From: Pseudomonas parakoreensis | GTDB lineage: Bacteria > Pseudomonadota > Gammaproteobacteria > Pseudomonadales > Pseudomonadaceae | DNA length: 64,000 nucleotides | NCBI RefSeq assembly: GCF_021602155.1 | Contig: NZ_BQHY01000007.1 | Span: forward strand, 1-64,000 | Direction: 5' to 3' | Shown here: positions 1 to 8,004 of the stretch, piece after piece | How positions within the stretch are numbered: the first letter of the stretch is position 1 | How the letters are laid out: every line of letters starts with the position of its first letter | Program-made: the position numbers and the translations under genes | The notes under the pieces: generated by a model | Database searches by the model: none | What the model was told of the DNA's origin: nothing | What the model saw: only the letters and a program-made list of their open reading frames with translations

Positions 1-174
1 TTCCTGCGTCTGGATGACAGCCGCACACGGGCGTCGGGCGGGCATGGGCTGGGTCTGTCGATTGTGCGGCGGATCATTCACTGGCATGACGGGCGGGCGC
101 TGATCAACAAGAGCAAGAGTCTGGGTGGGGCCTGTTTCAGTCTGAGCTGGCCGAGGAATCAGGAACGCCGCTGA
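1..174 (+). CDS. Sensor histidine kinase, C-terminal end (partial)
   Basis: The window opens inside a gene. The 57 residues visible contain GHGLGLSIVRRI, the G2 box of a HATPase_c domain, so this is the ATP-binding end of a two-component sensor kinase. The gene stops at a TGA at 172-174. From remembered P. aeruginosa order (PA1158 lies a few genes from pcpS) it may be an RstB-like inner-membrane sensor, but the part seen here cannot settle which kinase it is. A REP pair follows the stop codon. Confidence 0.8.
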   Translation, partial: FLRLDDSRTRASGGHGLGLSIVRRIIHWHDGRALINKSKSLGGACFSLSWPRNQERR

Positions 175-200
175 GTTTTGTGCTGGTTTTGCCGGCCCCC

Positions 201-290
201 ATCGCTGGCAAGCCAGCTCCCACACTGTCCGGGGGCAGCACAGATTTTGGATACACCCCTGAAACCTGTGGGAGCTGGCTTGCCAGTGAT
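201..290. repeat. REP-type inverted repeat, family A
   Basis: Two inverted arms (ATCGCTGGCAAGCCAGCTCC at 201 and its complement ending at 290) are separated by about 40 bases of unique sequence. The same arms recur at 4941-5030, 9203-9293 and 12602-12690, always in intergenic DNA. This copy lies between convergent genes and can form a large hairpin in either transcript. It is typical of Pseudomonas REP doublets mobilised by RAYT transposases; no RAYT gene is in the window. Confidence 0.85.
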
Positions 291-316
291 GGGGACTTAC
301 CGGCGCTGAAAAATCT

Positions 317-1051
317 TCAGGCAGGAATGCTGACCAGACTCAACAACTGCCCATCCTGCACCCCGAACTGCGCGTCCAGCTCGGTGCCATGACGCCATTC
401 ACCTGAAAGATCGGTCAGCAAGCGCAAGCGAACCTGACCCTGCTCCGTCCACTCCAGCACCTCGGCGTGCTCGAAATAAAAGCGCTTCTGCACAATCGGG
501 TACAGCGCCTTGAACAGGCTCTCTTTTACCGAAAACGTCAGGGTCACCCACAACCCCAGTTGCTCTCGCGAGCCGGCGGCCATGCGCTGCAATTCCGCTG
601 GCGTGAGGATCTCCCCGGCCAAGCGTTCGGCACGCTCGGTCTCGAGCAGGTTTTCCAGATCCATGCCCAAGCCGCGCCAGTGCCGCTTGTTGGCGACAAT
701 CGCCGCCGCGTGTCCGGTGCTGTGGGTGATCGAGCCGCAGATGTGCGCCGGCCACACCGGCGCCCGGTCTTCGCCAATCGCCGGAATCACATTTGAGCCT
801 TCCAGTTGCTGCAGCGCAGCCCGGGCACAAATCCGCCCGGCGAGAAACTCGGCCTGCCGTTTGGCCACCGAGCGCTGAACGCTCGGCGGCGGCTCGATGG
901 CGCTGCGCTGGAAGTCATCGCCGAGCAGTTGCTTCGGATCGAAACGGGTGCTGAGCAGGACAGTGTCGGGCAACACGTTGGGCAACGGCCAATGGGCGTC
1001 GAGCGGGGTGCAGCAGGCGGGGAGGGGCGGGCTGGAATTCATGACGAGCAT
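317..1051 (-). CDS. pcpS: 4'-phosphopantetheinyl transferase (PcpS-like)
   Basis: Transfers the phosphopantetheine arm of CoA to a conserved serine of carrier proteins, activating fatty-acid ACP and, in Pseudomonas, also the carrier domains of siderophore synthetases. The 244-residue protein has the Sfp/EntD signatures: the Mg2+-binding GMDLE stretch near residue 130 and FSVKESLFKALYP near residue 175. The length fits PcpS, the single broad-specificity enzyme of pseudomonads. It reads towards the kinase fragment at the left edge. The start is uncertain between the ATG at 1051 and the one three codons downstream (1042); neither has a strong ribosome binding site. Confidence 0.88.
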   Translation of the reverse strand: MLVMNSSPPLPACCTPLDAHWPLPNVLPDTVLLSTRFDPKQLLGDDFQRSAIEPPPSVQRSVAKRQAEFLAGRICARAALQQLEGSNVIPAIGEDRAPVWPAHICGSITHSTGHAAAIVANKRHWRGLGMDLENLLETERAERLAGEILTPAELQRMAAGSREQLGLWVTLTFSVKESLFKALYPIVQKRFYFEHAEVLEWTEQGQVRLRLLTDLSGEWRHGTELDAQFGVQDGQLLSLVSIPA

Positions 1052-1109
1052 TTTGCCGGTTGGCGCGGATGCTGGGTAGAGCCAAAACCTGTATCAGGCG
1101 TCGCTGACC

Positions 1110-1196
1110 CTGTAGGAGCTGCCGAAGGCTGCGATCTTTTGATCTTGCTTCTTAAGATCAAGAACAAAAGATCGCAGCCTTCGGCAGCTCCTACAG
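1110..1196. repeat. REP-type inverted repeat, family C
   Basis: Arms GTAGGAGCTGCCGAAGGCTG and its complement, each continuing into GCGATCTTTTGATC, face each other around an A/T-rich centre. It fills the gap between the end of the dienelactone-hydrolase-like gene and the upstream end of pcpS. Copies are at 10756, 28374, 30411, 39581 and 53331; a one-armed derivative lies near 46036. Confidence 0.85.
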
Positions 1197-1209
1197 GGGG
1201 CGAAGTGGG

Positions 1210-2001
1210 TCAGCTGAAGATTTTCTGGAAGAACGCCTTCATGTCCGCCCAGGATTTTTCATCGGCCGCTTTGTTGTAGCCGATATCCGGGCCACCGTGA
1301 TCGCCGTGGCTCAAGCGATCGGCATCCGGATTGGTGAAACCGTGCTTGGCGCCGTCGAGGCTGACGAATCTGTAGTCGGCGCCGGCCTTGTCCATTTCAG
1401 ATTTGAACGCGGTGACGTTGTCGGCAGTGACCATGCTGTCCAGCGCGCCGTGTTCGACCAGAATTTTCGCCTTCACACTGCCGGGCGTCGCCGGGGTGGT
1501 GGTCGCCAGCGCACCGTGGAAACTCACCACGCCCGCCAGCGGCTCGCCCTGACGCGCCGCATTGAGCACCACGCCACCGCCGAAGCAGTAACCGATGGCG
1601 GCGATTTTATTGACGTCGGTCTGCGGCTGCTTTTTCAGCAGATTCAACCCGGCCTCGAAGCGCTTGCTGGAGGCCGCGGTATCCTGGGTCGCGGCCTGCA
1701 TGAACGCCATCGCATCTTTCGGGTGCTCGGTGTTCTTGCCCTCGCCATACATGTCGATTGCCAGGGCGCTGTAGCCCAGTTCGGCGAGATCGCGGGCGCG
1801 GCGTTTGGCGTAGTCGTTCAAGCCCCACCATTCATGCACCACGACGACTCCCGGGCGTTTGCCCTTGATCGCGTCGTCGTAGGCGTAGTAGCCGATCAGC
1901 CTGGTGCCGTCGGCACTCTGGTAGGGAATCTCCTGAGTCTTGATCGCGGCGTTGGCCAGACTGCTGGCGGCGAGCAAGGCGAGGGCGAGGAACAGGCGCA
2001 T
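1210..2001 (-). CDS. Exported dienelactone hydrolase family protein
   Basis: An alpha/beta-hydrolase of 263 residues beginning with a Sec signal peptide (hydrophobic residues 2-16, cleavage expected after ANA at about residue 19), so probably periplasmic. The catalytic triad is visible: cysteine nucleophile in GYCFGGG (about residue 139), aspartate in HGALDSM (about 188) and histidine in AKHGFT (about 220). Family members hydrolyse dienelactones or other small esters; the substrate here is unknown because no aromatic-degradation genes are nearby. It is divergent from oprH, so the PhoP-box array at 2048-2097 lies in its upstream region too. Confidence 0.85.
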   Translation of the reverse strand: MRLFLALALLAASSLANAAIKTQEIPYQSADGTRLIGYYAYDDAIKGKRPGVVVVHEWWGLNDYAKRRARDLAELGYSALAIDMYGEGKNTEHPKDAMAFMQAATQDTAASSKRFEAGLNLLKKQPQTDVNKIAAIGYCFGGGVVLNAARQGEPLAGVVSFHGALATTTPATPGSVKAKILVEHGALDSMVTADNVTAFKSEMDKAGADYRFVSLDGAKHGFTNPDADRLSHGDHGGPDIGYNKAADEKSWADMKAFFQKIFS

Positions 2002-2047
2002 GGTCGGTCTCCTTATCGAAAGTGGTCAGGACAGCCTAGTCGATTTG

Positions 2048-2097
2048 ATTCAGCGCAGGTTCAGAGAGTGTTCAGGGCAGGTACAGGGGCAGGTCAG
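2048..2097 (+). promoter_or_regulatory. PhoP-box array upstream of oprH
   Basis: Five NNTCAG/GTACAG-like hexamers follow one another at exactly 11-base intervals: ATTCAG (2048), GTTCAG (2059), GTTCAG (2070), GTACAG (2081) and GGTCAG (2092). PhoP-family regulators bind direct repeats separated by five bases, and the pair at 2059-2075 is an ideal example. The array ends 45 bases before the oprH start and most likely gives PhoP-dependent, low-Mg2+ induction of oprH-phoPQ. Confidence 0.8.
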
Positions 2098-2142
2098 TAA
2101 CCTTGCGCCATACCCAAACAGCACTGTGATAGAGGAAACGCG

Positions 2143-2748
2143 ATGAATCGTCTGAACAAACTGCTGCTGGCTTTTACCTTGTTGGGCTCCAGCCTTGCGG
2201 CACATGCCGATGACACCAGCAACTTCGCCGGCCTGACCTTTGGCCAGACCAGTGACAAGGTCAAAAAGTCCCACGCGCTGAACGACAACCTTGGCCACCC
2301 GGACGCCAGCGGTGCAATCGACGGCAACAACACTTACGGCGTGCGCCTCGGTCAGCAAAACTCGCAAGGTCGCTACTACGCCACCTACGACAACGTGTCC
2401 GGTTCGCACAATGGCATTAAACTGCGCCAGGAAAATCTGCTGGGCAGTTACGATCTGTTCTATCCAGTGGGCGGCAGCACCAAGCTGTTCGGCGGCGCCA
2501 CGGCCGGTTTGACCAAGCTGACTCAGGATTCGCCAGGCTACAGCCGTGACAGCGATATCGGGTACGCCGTCGGTGGCCAGTTCGGTGTGCTGCAACAGGT
2601 GGCGCAGAATGTGTCGGTCGAACTCGGCTACCGTTACCTGATGAGCAACGCCAGCACTGAAATGAAAGAGAGCGGTGGCAGCAAGCAAGGCTCGCTGGAC
2701 TTGACCAGCAGCGCCCAGACTTACCTGTCGGCGAACTACGCTTTCTAA
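2143..2748 (+). CDS. oprH: Outer-membrane protein OprH
   Basis: A 201-residue precursor with a signal peptide (residues 1-22, ending AHA) and a small beta-barrel ending in aromatic-rich strands, final residues NYAF. Segments such as GQQ..GRYYATY, LLGSYD and GYRYL.SNASTEM match the P. aeruginosa OprH sequence as I remember it. OprH is an eight-stranded barrel that binds LPS and replaces divalent cations when Mg2+ is scarce, contributing to polymyxin and aminoglycoside tolerance. RBS AGAGGAAA precedes ATG 2143. It is the first gene of oprH-phoP-phoQ, but a REP doublet now separates it from phoP. Confidence 0.9.
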   Translation: MNRLNKLLLAFTLLGSSLAAHADDTSNFAGLTFGQTSDKVKKSHALNDNLGHPDASGAIDGNNTYGVRLGQQNSQGRYYATYDNVSGSHNGIKLRQENLLGSYDLFYPVGGSTKLFGGATAGLTKLTQDSPGYSRDSDIGYAVGGQFGVLQQVAQNVSVELGYRYLMSNASTEMKESGGSKQGSLDLTSSAQTYLSANYAF

Positions 2749-2767
2749 AGCGCGGTTCGTTCTAGAC

Positions 2768-2860
2768 CCTGTGGGAGCGAGCTTGCTCGCGAAAGCGGTC
2801 TATCAGTCGACAACACTGTTGGCTGATACATCGCCTTCGCGAGCAAGCCCGCTCCCACAC
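2768..2860. repeat. REP-type inverted repeat, family D, inside the oprH-phoP gap
   Basis: Arms GTGGGAGCGAGCTTGCTCGC (2771) and the near-complement ending at 2860 flank about 50 unique bases. The element sits between oprH and phoP, genes usually cotranscribed, and ends about 40 bases before the phoP start. It may stabilise the oprH end of the mRNA or reduce read-through into phoPQ. Confidence 0.85.
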
Positions 2861-2899
2861 ATGCGTTGTTGGAGTTTTTGATTTACCCGGGAGAGCGTT

Positions 2900-3577
2900 A
2901 TGAAGCTGTTGGTCGTCGAAGATGAAGCGCTGTTGCGCCATCACCTGCAAACCCGCCTGACGGAGAGTGGCCACGTGGTCGAGTCCGTGGCCAATGCCGA
3001 AGAGGCGCTGTACCAGACCGGACAGTTCAACTTCGATCTGGCGGTGATCGACCTCGGTCTGCCCGGCTTGGGCGGTCTGGACCTGATTCGCCAGTTGCGT
3101 TCGAGCGGCAAGACCTTTCCGATCCTGATTCTCACTGCCCGTGGCAATTGGCAGGACAAGGTCGAGGGCCTCGCCGCCGGTGCCGACGACTACGTGGTCA
3201 AGCCGTTCCAGTTCGAAGAACTCGACGCGCGCCTCAACGCCTTGCTGCGTCGCTCCAGCGGCTTCACCCAGTCGACCATCGTCGCCGGGCCGTTGTTGCT
3301 TGATCTCAATCGCAAACAGGCGTCGCTGGATGAAGAGCCGCTGGCGCTGACCGCCTACGAATACCGCATCCTCGAATACCTGATGCGCCACCACCAGCAA
3401 GTGGTGCCCAAGGATCGCCTGATGGAACAGCTCTATCCGGACGACGACGAGCGTGATCCGAACGTGATCGAAGTGCTGGTCGGCCGCTTGCGCCGCAAGC
3501 TTGAAGGCCCGGGCGGGTTCAAGCCGATCGATACCGTGCGTGGTCTCGGCTACCTGTTCAATGAGCGCTGCACTTGA
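2900..3577 (+). CDS. phoP: Response regulator PhoP
   Basis: An OmpR-family regulator of 225 residues: receiver domain at about 1-115 with acidic pocket EDE (7-9), phosphoacceptor Asp51 (in VIDLGLPG) and the conserved Lys in VVKPF near 100; winged-helix DNA-binding domain at about 125-222. It activates the oprH-phoPQ promoter and LPS modification genes when Mg2+ is low or cationic peptides are present. RBS GGGAGAG lies before ATG 2900. Its stop overlaps the TTG start of phoQ by four bases (TTGA), indicating translational coupling. Confidence 0.95.
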   Translation: MKLLVVEDEALLRHHLQTRLTESGHVVESVANAEEALYQTGQFNFDLAVIDLGLPGLGGLDLIRQLRSSGKTFPILILTARGNWQDKVEGLAAGADDYVVKPFQFEELDARLNALLRRSSGFTQSTIVAGPLLLDLNRKQASLDEEPLALTAYEYRILEYLMRHHQQVVPKDRLMEQLYPDDDERDPNVIEVLVGRLRRKLEGPGGFKPIDTVRGLGYLFNERCT

Positions 3578-4920
3578 TTCGTTCTCTTCGCGTTCGCTTG
3601 ATGCTCGCCGCCACCACGTTGGCGGTGTTGTTCATGCTCGGCTTGCTGCCGGCCATGCAGGGCGCGTTCAGCCTGGCACTGCAGGACTCGATCGAGCAGC
3701 GCCTGGCGTCGGACGTCACCACGCTGATCTCGGCGGCACGCGTCGACAGTGGTCATCTGGTGATGCCGGCGCAACTGCCGGATGAGCGCTTCAATCTCAC
3801 CGACAATCGCTTGCTCGGCTATATCTATGACCGCGAAGGCAAACTGGTCTGGCGCTCGAAAGGTACGCAGGAAGAGCAGATCAACTACAAGCCGCGTTAC
3901 GACGGCATGGGTAACGAGTTCGCGCGGATCCGCGAGAGCAACGGCCAGGAGTTTTTCGTCTACGACGTCGAAGTCAAACTGCTCGGCGGCAAGAGCGCAG
4001 CTTTCAGTATCGTTGCGCTGCAACCGGTGCGCGAATATGAAAACACCCTTGAAGGCCTGCGCGAAAACCTCTATCTGGGCTTCGGCGCTGCCTTGTTGGT
4101 GCTGCTGGCGCTGTTGTGGATCGGCCTGACCTGGGGCCTCAAGGCGCTGCGTCGGCTGAGTCAGGAACTCGACGAAATCGAAAGCGGCACCCGCGAAAGC
4201 CTCACCGAACAGCACCCGCGCGAACTGCTGCGCCTGACCGGCTCGCTCAACCGTTTGCTGCACAGTGAACGCCAGCAACGCAGCCGTTACCGCGACTCTC
4301 TCGATGACCTGGCGCACAGCCTGAAAACCCCGTTGGCGGTGTTGCAAGGGGTCAGTGAAGACATGGCCCAACGCCCGGAAGATCGCGATCAAGCCTGGGT
4401 GCTGCAAACCCAGATCGAACGCATGAGCCAGCAAATCAGCTATCAACTGCAACGGGCCAGCCTGCGCAAAAGCGGTCTGGTGCGCCATCAGGTGCGGCTG
4501 CGGCCGGTGCTCCAGAGCCTGTGCGATACGCTGGACAAGGTTTACCGCGACAAACATGTTCGAGTGGCGTTCGACCTGCCGGAGCAATGTTATGTGCCGA
4601 TCGAACAGGGCGCGTTGCTGGAGATGATGGGCAACCTGCTGGAAAACGCTTATCGCCTGTGCCTGAGCGAAGTGCGCATCAGCGTGCGCGAGAGCCTGAC
4701 CGGTATCGAGTTGTGCATCGAAGACGACGGCCCCGGCGTGCCGCCGAATCAGCGCGCGCGAATCCTTGAGCGCGGCGAACGACTGGATCGTCAGCATCCG
4801 GGGCAGGGCATCGGGCTGGCGGTGGTCAAGGACATCATCGAAAGCTACAACGCCAAGCTGATGCTCGGAGATTCGCCGATGGGCGGGGCGGCATTCAGGA
4901 TTCAGTTTCCTGCGGTTTAG
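3574..4920 (+). CDS. phoQ: Sensor histidine kinase PhoQ
   Basis: An inner-membrane sensor kinase of 448 residues that responds to divalent cations and phosphorylates or dephosphorylates PhoP. Visible parts: transmembrane helix at about 8-30, periplasmic sensor at about 31-165, second helix at about 166-190, HAMP region, HisKA with phosphoacceptor His248 (AHSLKTPL) and a HATPase_c domain ending in GQGIGLAVVK. The start is TTG 3574, overlapping the phoP stop; the first ATG is at 3601 and would cut into the arginine-rich N-terminus MIRSLRVRLM typical of Pseudomonas PhoQ. A REP doublet follows. Confidence 0.94.
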   Translation: MIRSLRVRLMLAATTLAVLFMLGLLPAMQGAFSLALQDSIEQRLASDVTTLISAARVDSGHLVMPAQLPDERFNLTDNRLLGYIYDREGKLVWRSKGTQEEQINYKPRYDGMGNEFARIRESNGQEFFVYDVEVKLLGGKSAAFSIVALQPVREYENTLEGLRENLYLGFGAALLVLLALLWIGLTWGLKALRRLSQELDEIESGTRESLTEQHPRELLRLTGSLNRLLHSERQQRSRYRDSLDDLAHSLKTPLAVLQGVSEDMAQRPEDRDQAWVLQTQIERMSQQISYQLQRASLRKSGLVRHQVRLRPVLQSLCDTLDKVYRDKHVRVAFDLPEQCYVPIEQGALLEMMGNLLENAYRLCLSEVRISVRESLTGIELCIEDDGPGVPPNQRARILERGERLDRQHPGQGIGLAVVKDIIESYNAKLMLGDSPMGGAAFRIQFPAV

Positions 4921-4940
4921 GTGTTGGTCTTTCGGGCGCC

Positions 4941-5030
4941 ATCGCTGGCAAGCCAGCTCCCACAGTGTCCGAGTCGTATACAAATTCCTTGAACGACATC
5001 AACACCTGTGGGAGCTGGCTTGCCAGCGAT
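4941..5030. repeat. REP-type inverted repeat, family A
   Basis: A family A doublet with arms at 4941-4964 and 5006-5030 between the convergent phoQ and AraC-family genes. No separate intrinsic terminator was seen here, so the hairpin may serve as the 3' end of both transcripts. Confidence 0.85.
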
Positions 5031-5064
5031 GAGGCCAGTCAAGGCGCCACAGACGGCGAGCAGA

Positions 5065-6063
5065 TCACTGCTCCTGCGCCCGATAAGCCCCCGGTGTCAG
5101 CCCCGTCCATTTCTTGAACGCCCGGTGAAACGCCGACGGTTCGGAAAACCCCAACTGCTCGGCAATCTGCTGCAACGACAGATCCGCCCGGCCCAGGTGA
5201 TAAATCGCGATGTCGCGGCGCAACTGATCCTTCAATTCCTGAAAACTGGTGCCTTCCTCACGCAAATGCCGACGCAGGGTTTGCGGGCTGATGTGCAACT
5301 GCGCAGCTACCGCTTCCAGGTCCGGCCAGTGCGCGCTGTCGCGGCTGAGCAAACGGCGCAGGCGGCTGCTGAGGCTGTCGCCGTCGTCCGGGCGCGACAA
5401 CAGGTCGGCGGGGGAGCGTTCAAGGAAATGCTTCAAGGTGCGTTCGTCCTGCAACAGCGGCATGTGCAGGTAGCGGCTGTGAAACAGCAGGCTGCTCTGC
5501 TCGGCGCAAAACACCAACGGACAGGGGAACAGCAGGTCGTACTCGGCACCGTGCGCCGGTTTCGGGTAACTGAAGGTGGCCTGCTCCAGACGAATCCGCT
5601 GGCCGATCAGCCAGCTACCGAGGCGATGCCAGATCACCAGCAGGCTCTCGCTGAGAAAGTGATCCGGGTCCCATAACTGCGCATCATCGAGGCTCAGGCG
5701 CACCCATTCGTCTTCGCGGCTCAGGCTCAGGCGCGGGGCCGCGGGGAATAGGCTATAAAACAATAAACCGCGTTGCAGTGCCTTCTCCAGATTGCGGCAG
5801 TGGATCAGCGCGTGGCACATCATCGCGAAGCTGCCGGGTTTGCTTGGCGCGTTGCCAAAGCCCAGGTATTCGTCATCCAGCGCGAGCCACAGGCTCTGGA
5901 TCAGTTGGGTGAATTGCTCCGGGGCGATGCGCGCCCGTGGCTCGTCGAGCAACTCGGGGCTGATGCCCAGTTGCTGCAGCAGCGGCGCATAGTCGAATCC
6001 CGAACGGCGTGCGCCACCGAGGGCGGCGCGGGCGAAATGACTGGCGATGGTGCGTTCGCGCAT
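5065..6063 (-). CDS. AraC-family transcriptional regulator
   Basis: A 332-residue regulator. The first 200 residues resemble the arabinose-binding-like domain of the OruR/ArgR-type AraC branch (PF12625). The last 100 form the AraC helix-turn-helix pair, with AQLHISPQTLRRHLREEG as first recognition region and IAEQLGFSEPSAFHRAFKKW as the second, conserved one. ATG 6063 is chosen because AGGAAGGA lies just upstream; the frame stays open to 6216 without a better RBS. It is divergent from dctA, whose control region contains two palindromes, but those are better explained by an enhancer-binding protein. Target genes unknown. Confidence 0.85.
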   Translation of the reverse strand: MRERTIASHFARAALGGARRSGFDYAPLLQQLGISPELLDEPRARIAPEQFTQLIQSLWLALDDEYLGFGNAPSKPGSFAMMCHALIHCRNLEKALQRGLLFYSLFPAAPRLSLSREDEWVRLSLDDAQLWDPDHFLSESLLVIWHRLGSWLIGQRIRLEQATFSYPKPAHGAEYDLLFPCPLVFCAEQSSLLFHSRYLHMPLLQDERTLKHFLERSPADLLSRPDDGDSLSSRLRRLLSRDSAHWPDLEAVAAQLHISPQTLRRHLREEGTSFQELKDQLRRDIAIYHLGRADLSLQQIAEQLGFSEPSAFHRAFKKWTGLTPGAYRAQEQ

Positions 6064-6121
6064 AAGCGGCTGATCCTTCCTCAGGCGCCGGATGGTAGCC
6101 GGGGCAAGCGCAGGGCAACAA

Positions 6122-6176
6122 GGCGGATTTCCGCCAAATTGTAGGACGGGATTCGCTGACTTGGCGGAAATCCGCC
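6122..6176 (+). promoter_or_regulatory. Tandem palindromes, candidate DctD enhancer sites
   Basis: Two near-perfect palindromes, GGCGGATTTCCGCC (6122-6135) and GGCGGAAATCCGCC (6163-6176), are inverted copies of each other with centres 41 bases apart, about four helical turns. They lie roughly 87 and 128 bases upstream of the sigma-54 element of dctA, the usual position of enhancers for sigma-54 activators. The GCGGAAATCCGC core resembles the tandem DctD sites described for rhizobial dctA, as I recall them. An AraC operator is the alternative. Confidence 0.65.
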
Positions 6177-6255
6177 ACGCCTGCGTCACCGGGCAGTGAC
6201 AAAAAATACCCTGCATACCCTGATATCAAAAGGCTTGCAGCGATTCGCACCAAAG

Positions 6256-6270
6256 TGGCACGGCGTTTGC
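6256..6270 (+). promoter_or_regulatory. Sigma-54 (RpoN) promoter of dctA
   Basis: TGGCACGGCGTTTGC matches the -24/-12 consensus TGGCACG-N4-TTGC exactly, with GG at 6257-6258 and GC at 6269-6270. Transcription would begin near 6282, leaving a leader of about 130 bases before the dctA ATG. dctA is a known RpoN/DctD target in rhizobia and pseudomonads. Confidence 0.85.
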
Positions 6271-6413
6271 GATAAGAGCGACAGAAGTGTGCGTCTTTCC
6301 GCTGGAAAAGCGCTGCTCGACACAACAAATCCCTCCAGTGCAGGAGGGTTCGCAATTCAGGTTCTGCGCTCAACAGATGGATGTTGCCCGCGGGACGCTT
6401 GAGGACACTTGCA

Positions 6414-7748
6414 ATGACGACTCGTCAGCCACTGTACAAATCCCTGTATTTCCAGGTGATCGTCGCGATCATCATCGGTATTGCCCTTGGTCACTACTAC
6501 CCGCAGTTCGGTGTGGCGGTTAAGCCGCTGGGCGACGGGTTCATCAAGCTGATCAAAATGATCATCGCCCCGATCATCTTCTGCACCGTGGTCAGCGGCA
6601 TTGCTGGCATGCAAAGCATGAAATCGGTCGGCAAGACCGGCGGTTACGCACTCCTGTACTTCGAAATCGTTTCGACCATCGCCCTGCTGGTCGGTCTGAT
6701 CGTGGTCAACATCGTGCAGCCGGGCAACGGCATGCACATTGACGTCAGCACCCTGGACGCCTCGAAAGTCGCCACTTATGTGCAGCAAGGCGCAGACCAG
6801 AGCGTTGTCGGCTTCCTGCTCAACGTGATCCCGACCACCATCGTCGGCGCGTTCGCCACCGGTGACATCCTGCAAGTGCTGATGTTCTCGGTGATCTTCG
6901 GTTTTGCCCTGCACCGCCTGGGTGACTACGGCCGTCCGATCCTCGACTTCATCGATCGTTTCGCTCACGTGATGTTCAACATCATCAACATGATCATGAA
7001 GCTCGCGCCAATCGGTGCCTTCGGTGCGATGGCGTTCACCATCGGTGCCTACGGTGTCGGCTCGCTGGTGCAGTTGGGTCAACTGATGGCCTGCTTCTAC
7101 ATCACCTGCCTGGCCTTCATCCTGATCGTGCTGGGCGCCATCGCCCGTATGCACGGCTTCAGCGTGCTGAAGATGATCCGTTACATCCGTGAAGAGCTGC
7201 TGATCGTACTGGGCACTTCCTCGTCGGAATCGGTACTGCCACGCATGCTGATCAAGATGGAACGTCTGGGCGCGAAGAAATCCGTCGTGGGTCTGGTGAT
7301 CCCGACCGGTTACTCGTTCAACCTCGACGGTACCGCGATCTACCTGACCATGGCCGCCGTGTTCATTGCTCAGGCCACCGACACGCACATGGACATCACG
7401 CACCAGATCACCCTGCTGGTGGTATTGCTGCTGTCGTCCAAAGGCGCCGCCGGTGTGACCGGTTCGGGCTTCATCGTGCTGGCCGCCACCCTGTCGGCGG
7501 TCGGTCACCTGCCGGTGGCCGGTCTGGCGCTGATCCTCGGTATCGACCGCTTCATGTCCGAAGCCCGCGCCCTGACCAACCTGGTCGGCAACGCCGTGGC
7601 GACCATCGTGGTTGCCAAGTGGGTGAAAGAGCTGGACACCGACGTGCTGCAATCCGAACTGGCTTCGGGTGGTCGCGGTATTGCTGACACCCGTCCGGAA
7701 GACGACCTGGGTGTGGCTGAAGGTGCTACCCCGAGCAACGTCAAGTAA
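6414..7748 (+). CDS. dctA: C4-dicarboxylate/H+ (Na+) symporter DctA
   Basis: A 444-residue inner-membrane carrier of the DAACS family that imports succinate, fumarate and malate. Family hallmarks are visible: [13 protein letters not shown] (re-entrant loop HP1 with the serine-rich motif), the [12 protein letters not shown] segment and the [12 protein letters not shown] loop (HP2). About eight hydrophobic segments are spread over the protein. ATG 6414 follows GAGGA; an in-frame ATG at 6381 has no RBS and would add residues absent from the family. The sigma-54 promoter and the palindromes upstream indicate induction by dicarboxylates; dctB/dctD are not in the window. Confidence 0.95.
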   Translation: MTTRQPLYKSLYFQVIVAIIIGIALGHYYPQFGVAVKPLGDGFIKLIKMIIAPIIFCTVVSGIAGMQSMKSVGKTGGYALLYFEIVSTIALLVGLIVVNIVQPGNGMHIDVSTLDASKVATYVQQGADQSVVGFLLNVIPTTIVGAFATGDILQVLMFSVIFGFALHRLGDYGRPILDFIDRFAHVMFNIINMIMKLAPIGAFGAMAFTIGAYGVGSLVQLGQLMACFYITCLAFILIVLGAIARMHGFSVLKMIRYIREELLIVLGTSSSESVLPRMLIKMERLGAKKSVVGLVIPTGYSFNLDGTAIYLTMAAVFIAQATDTHMDITHQITLLVVLLLSSKGAAGVTGSGFIVLAATLSAVGHLPVAGLALILGIDRFMSEARALTNLVGNAVATIVVAKWVKELDTDVLQSELASGGRGIADTRPEDDLGVAEGATPSNVK

Positions 7749-7756
7749 TCTGAATT

Positions 7757-7779
7757 GGCTCCAGTGTAATGCTGGAGCC
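7757..7779 (+). terminator. Hairpin after dctA
   Basis: GGCTCCAG and CTGGAGCC pair around a seven-base loop just after the dctA stop. No T-tract follows, so this may be an RNA-stability hairpin rather than a true intrinsic terminator. Confidence 0.45.
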
Positions 7780-7790
7780 TGATAACCCTT

Positions 7791-7890
7791 GTGGTGAGGG
7801 GATTTATCCCCGATGGGTCGCGAGGCGGCCCCTTCTTAGATAGAAGGGGACTGCTGCGCAGTCCATCGGGGATAAATCCCCTCGCTACAG
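7791..7890. repeat. Long REP-type inverted repeat, family B
   Basis: Outer arms GGGGATTTATCCCCGATGGG (7798) and the complement CATCGGGGATAAATCCCC (7864-7881) enclose a second, internal inverted repeat. Related copies are at 11768-11867 and 14671-14797. The whole element can fold into one long branched hairpin. Confidence 0.8.
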
Positions 7891-8004
7891 GGGTTTTTTA
7901 TTGCCTGCGATTTGAGCATTACGGTCACTGCCGCTGATGCATCCGGTGATTGCCGTGCGCGGCATCGCTGCCTAGTCTGAGTGCATCGCCCAAGGAGTTC
8001 GCCC

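Noticed and set aside
3550-4983. Long open frame antisense to phoQ (477 codons)
   Set aside because: A shadow caused by high GC at third codon positions; phoQ has full family motifs on the other strand.
6381-6413. Upstream ATG as dctA start
   Set aside because: No RBS, and the added residues are absent from the conserved DctA N-terminus; ATG 6414 has GAGGA.
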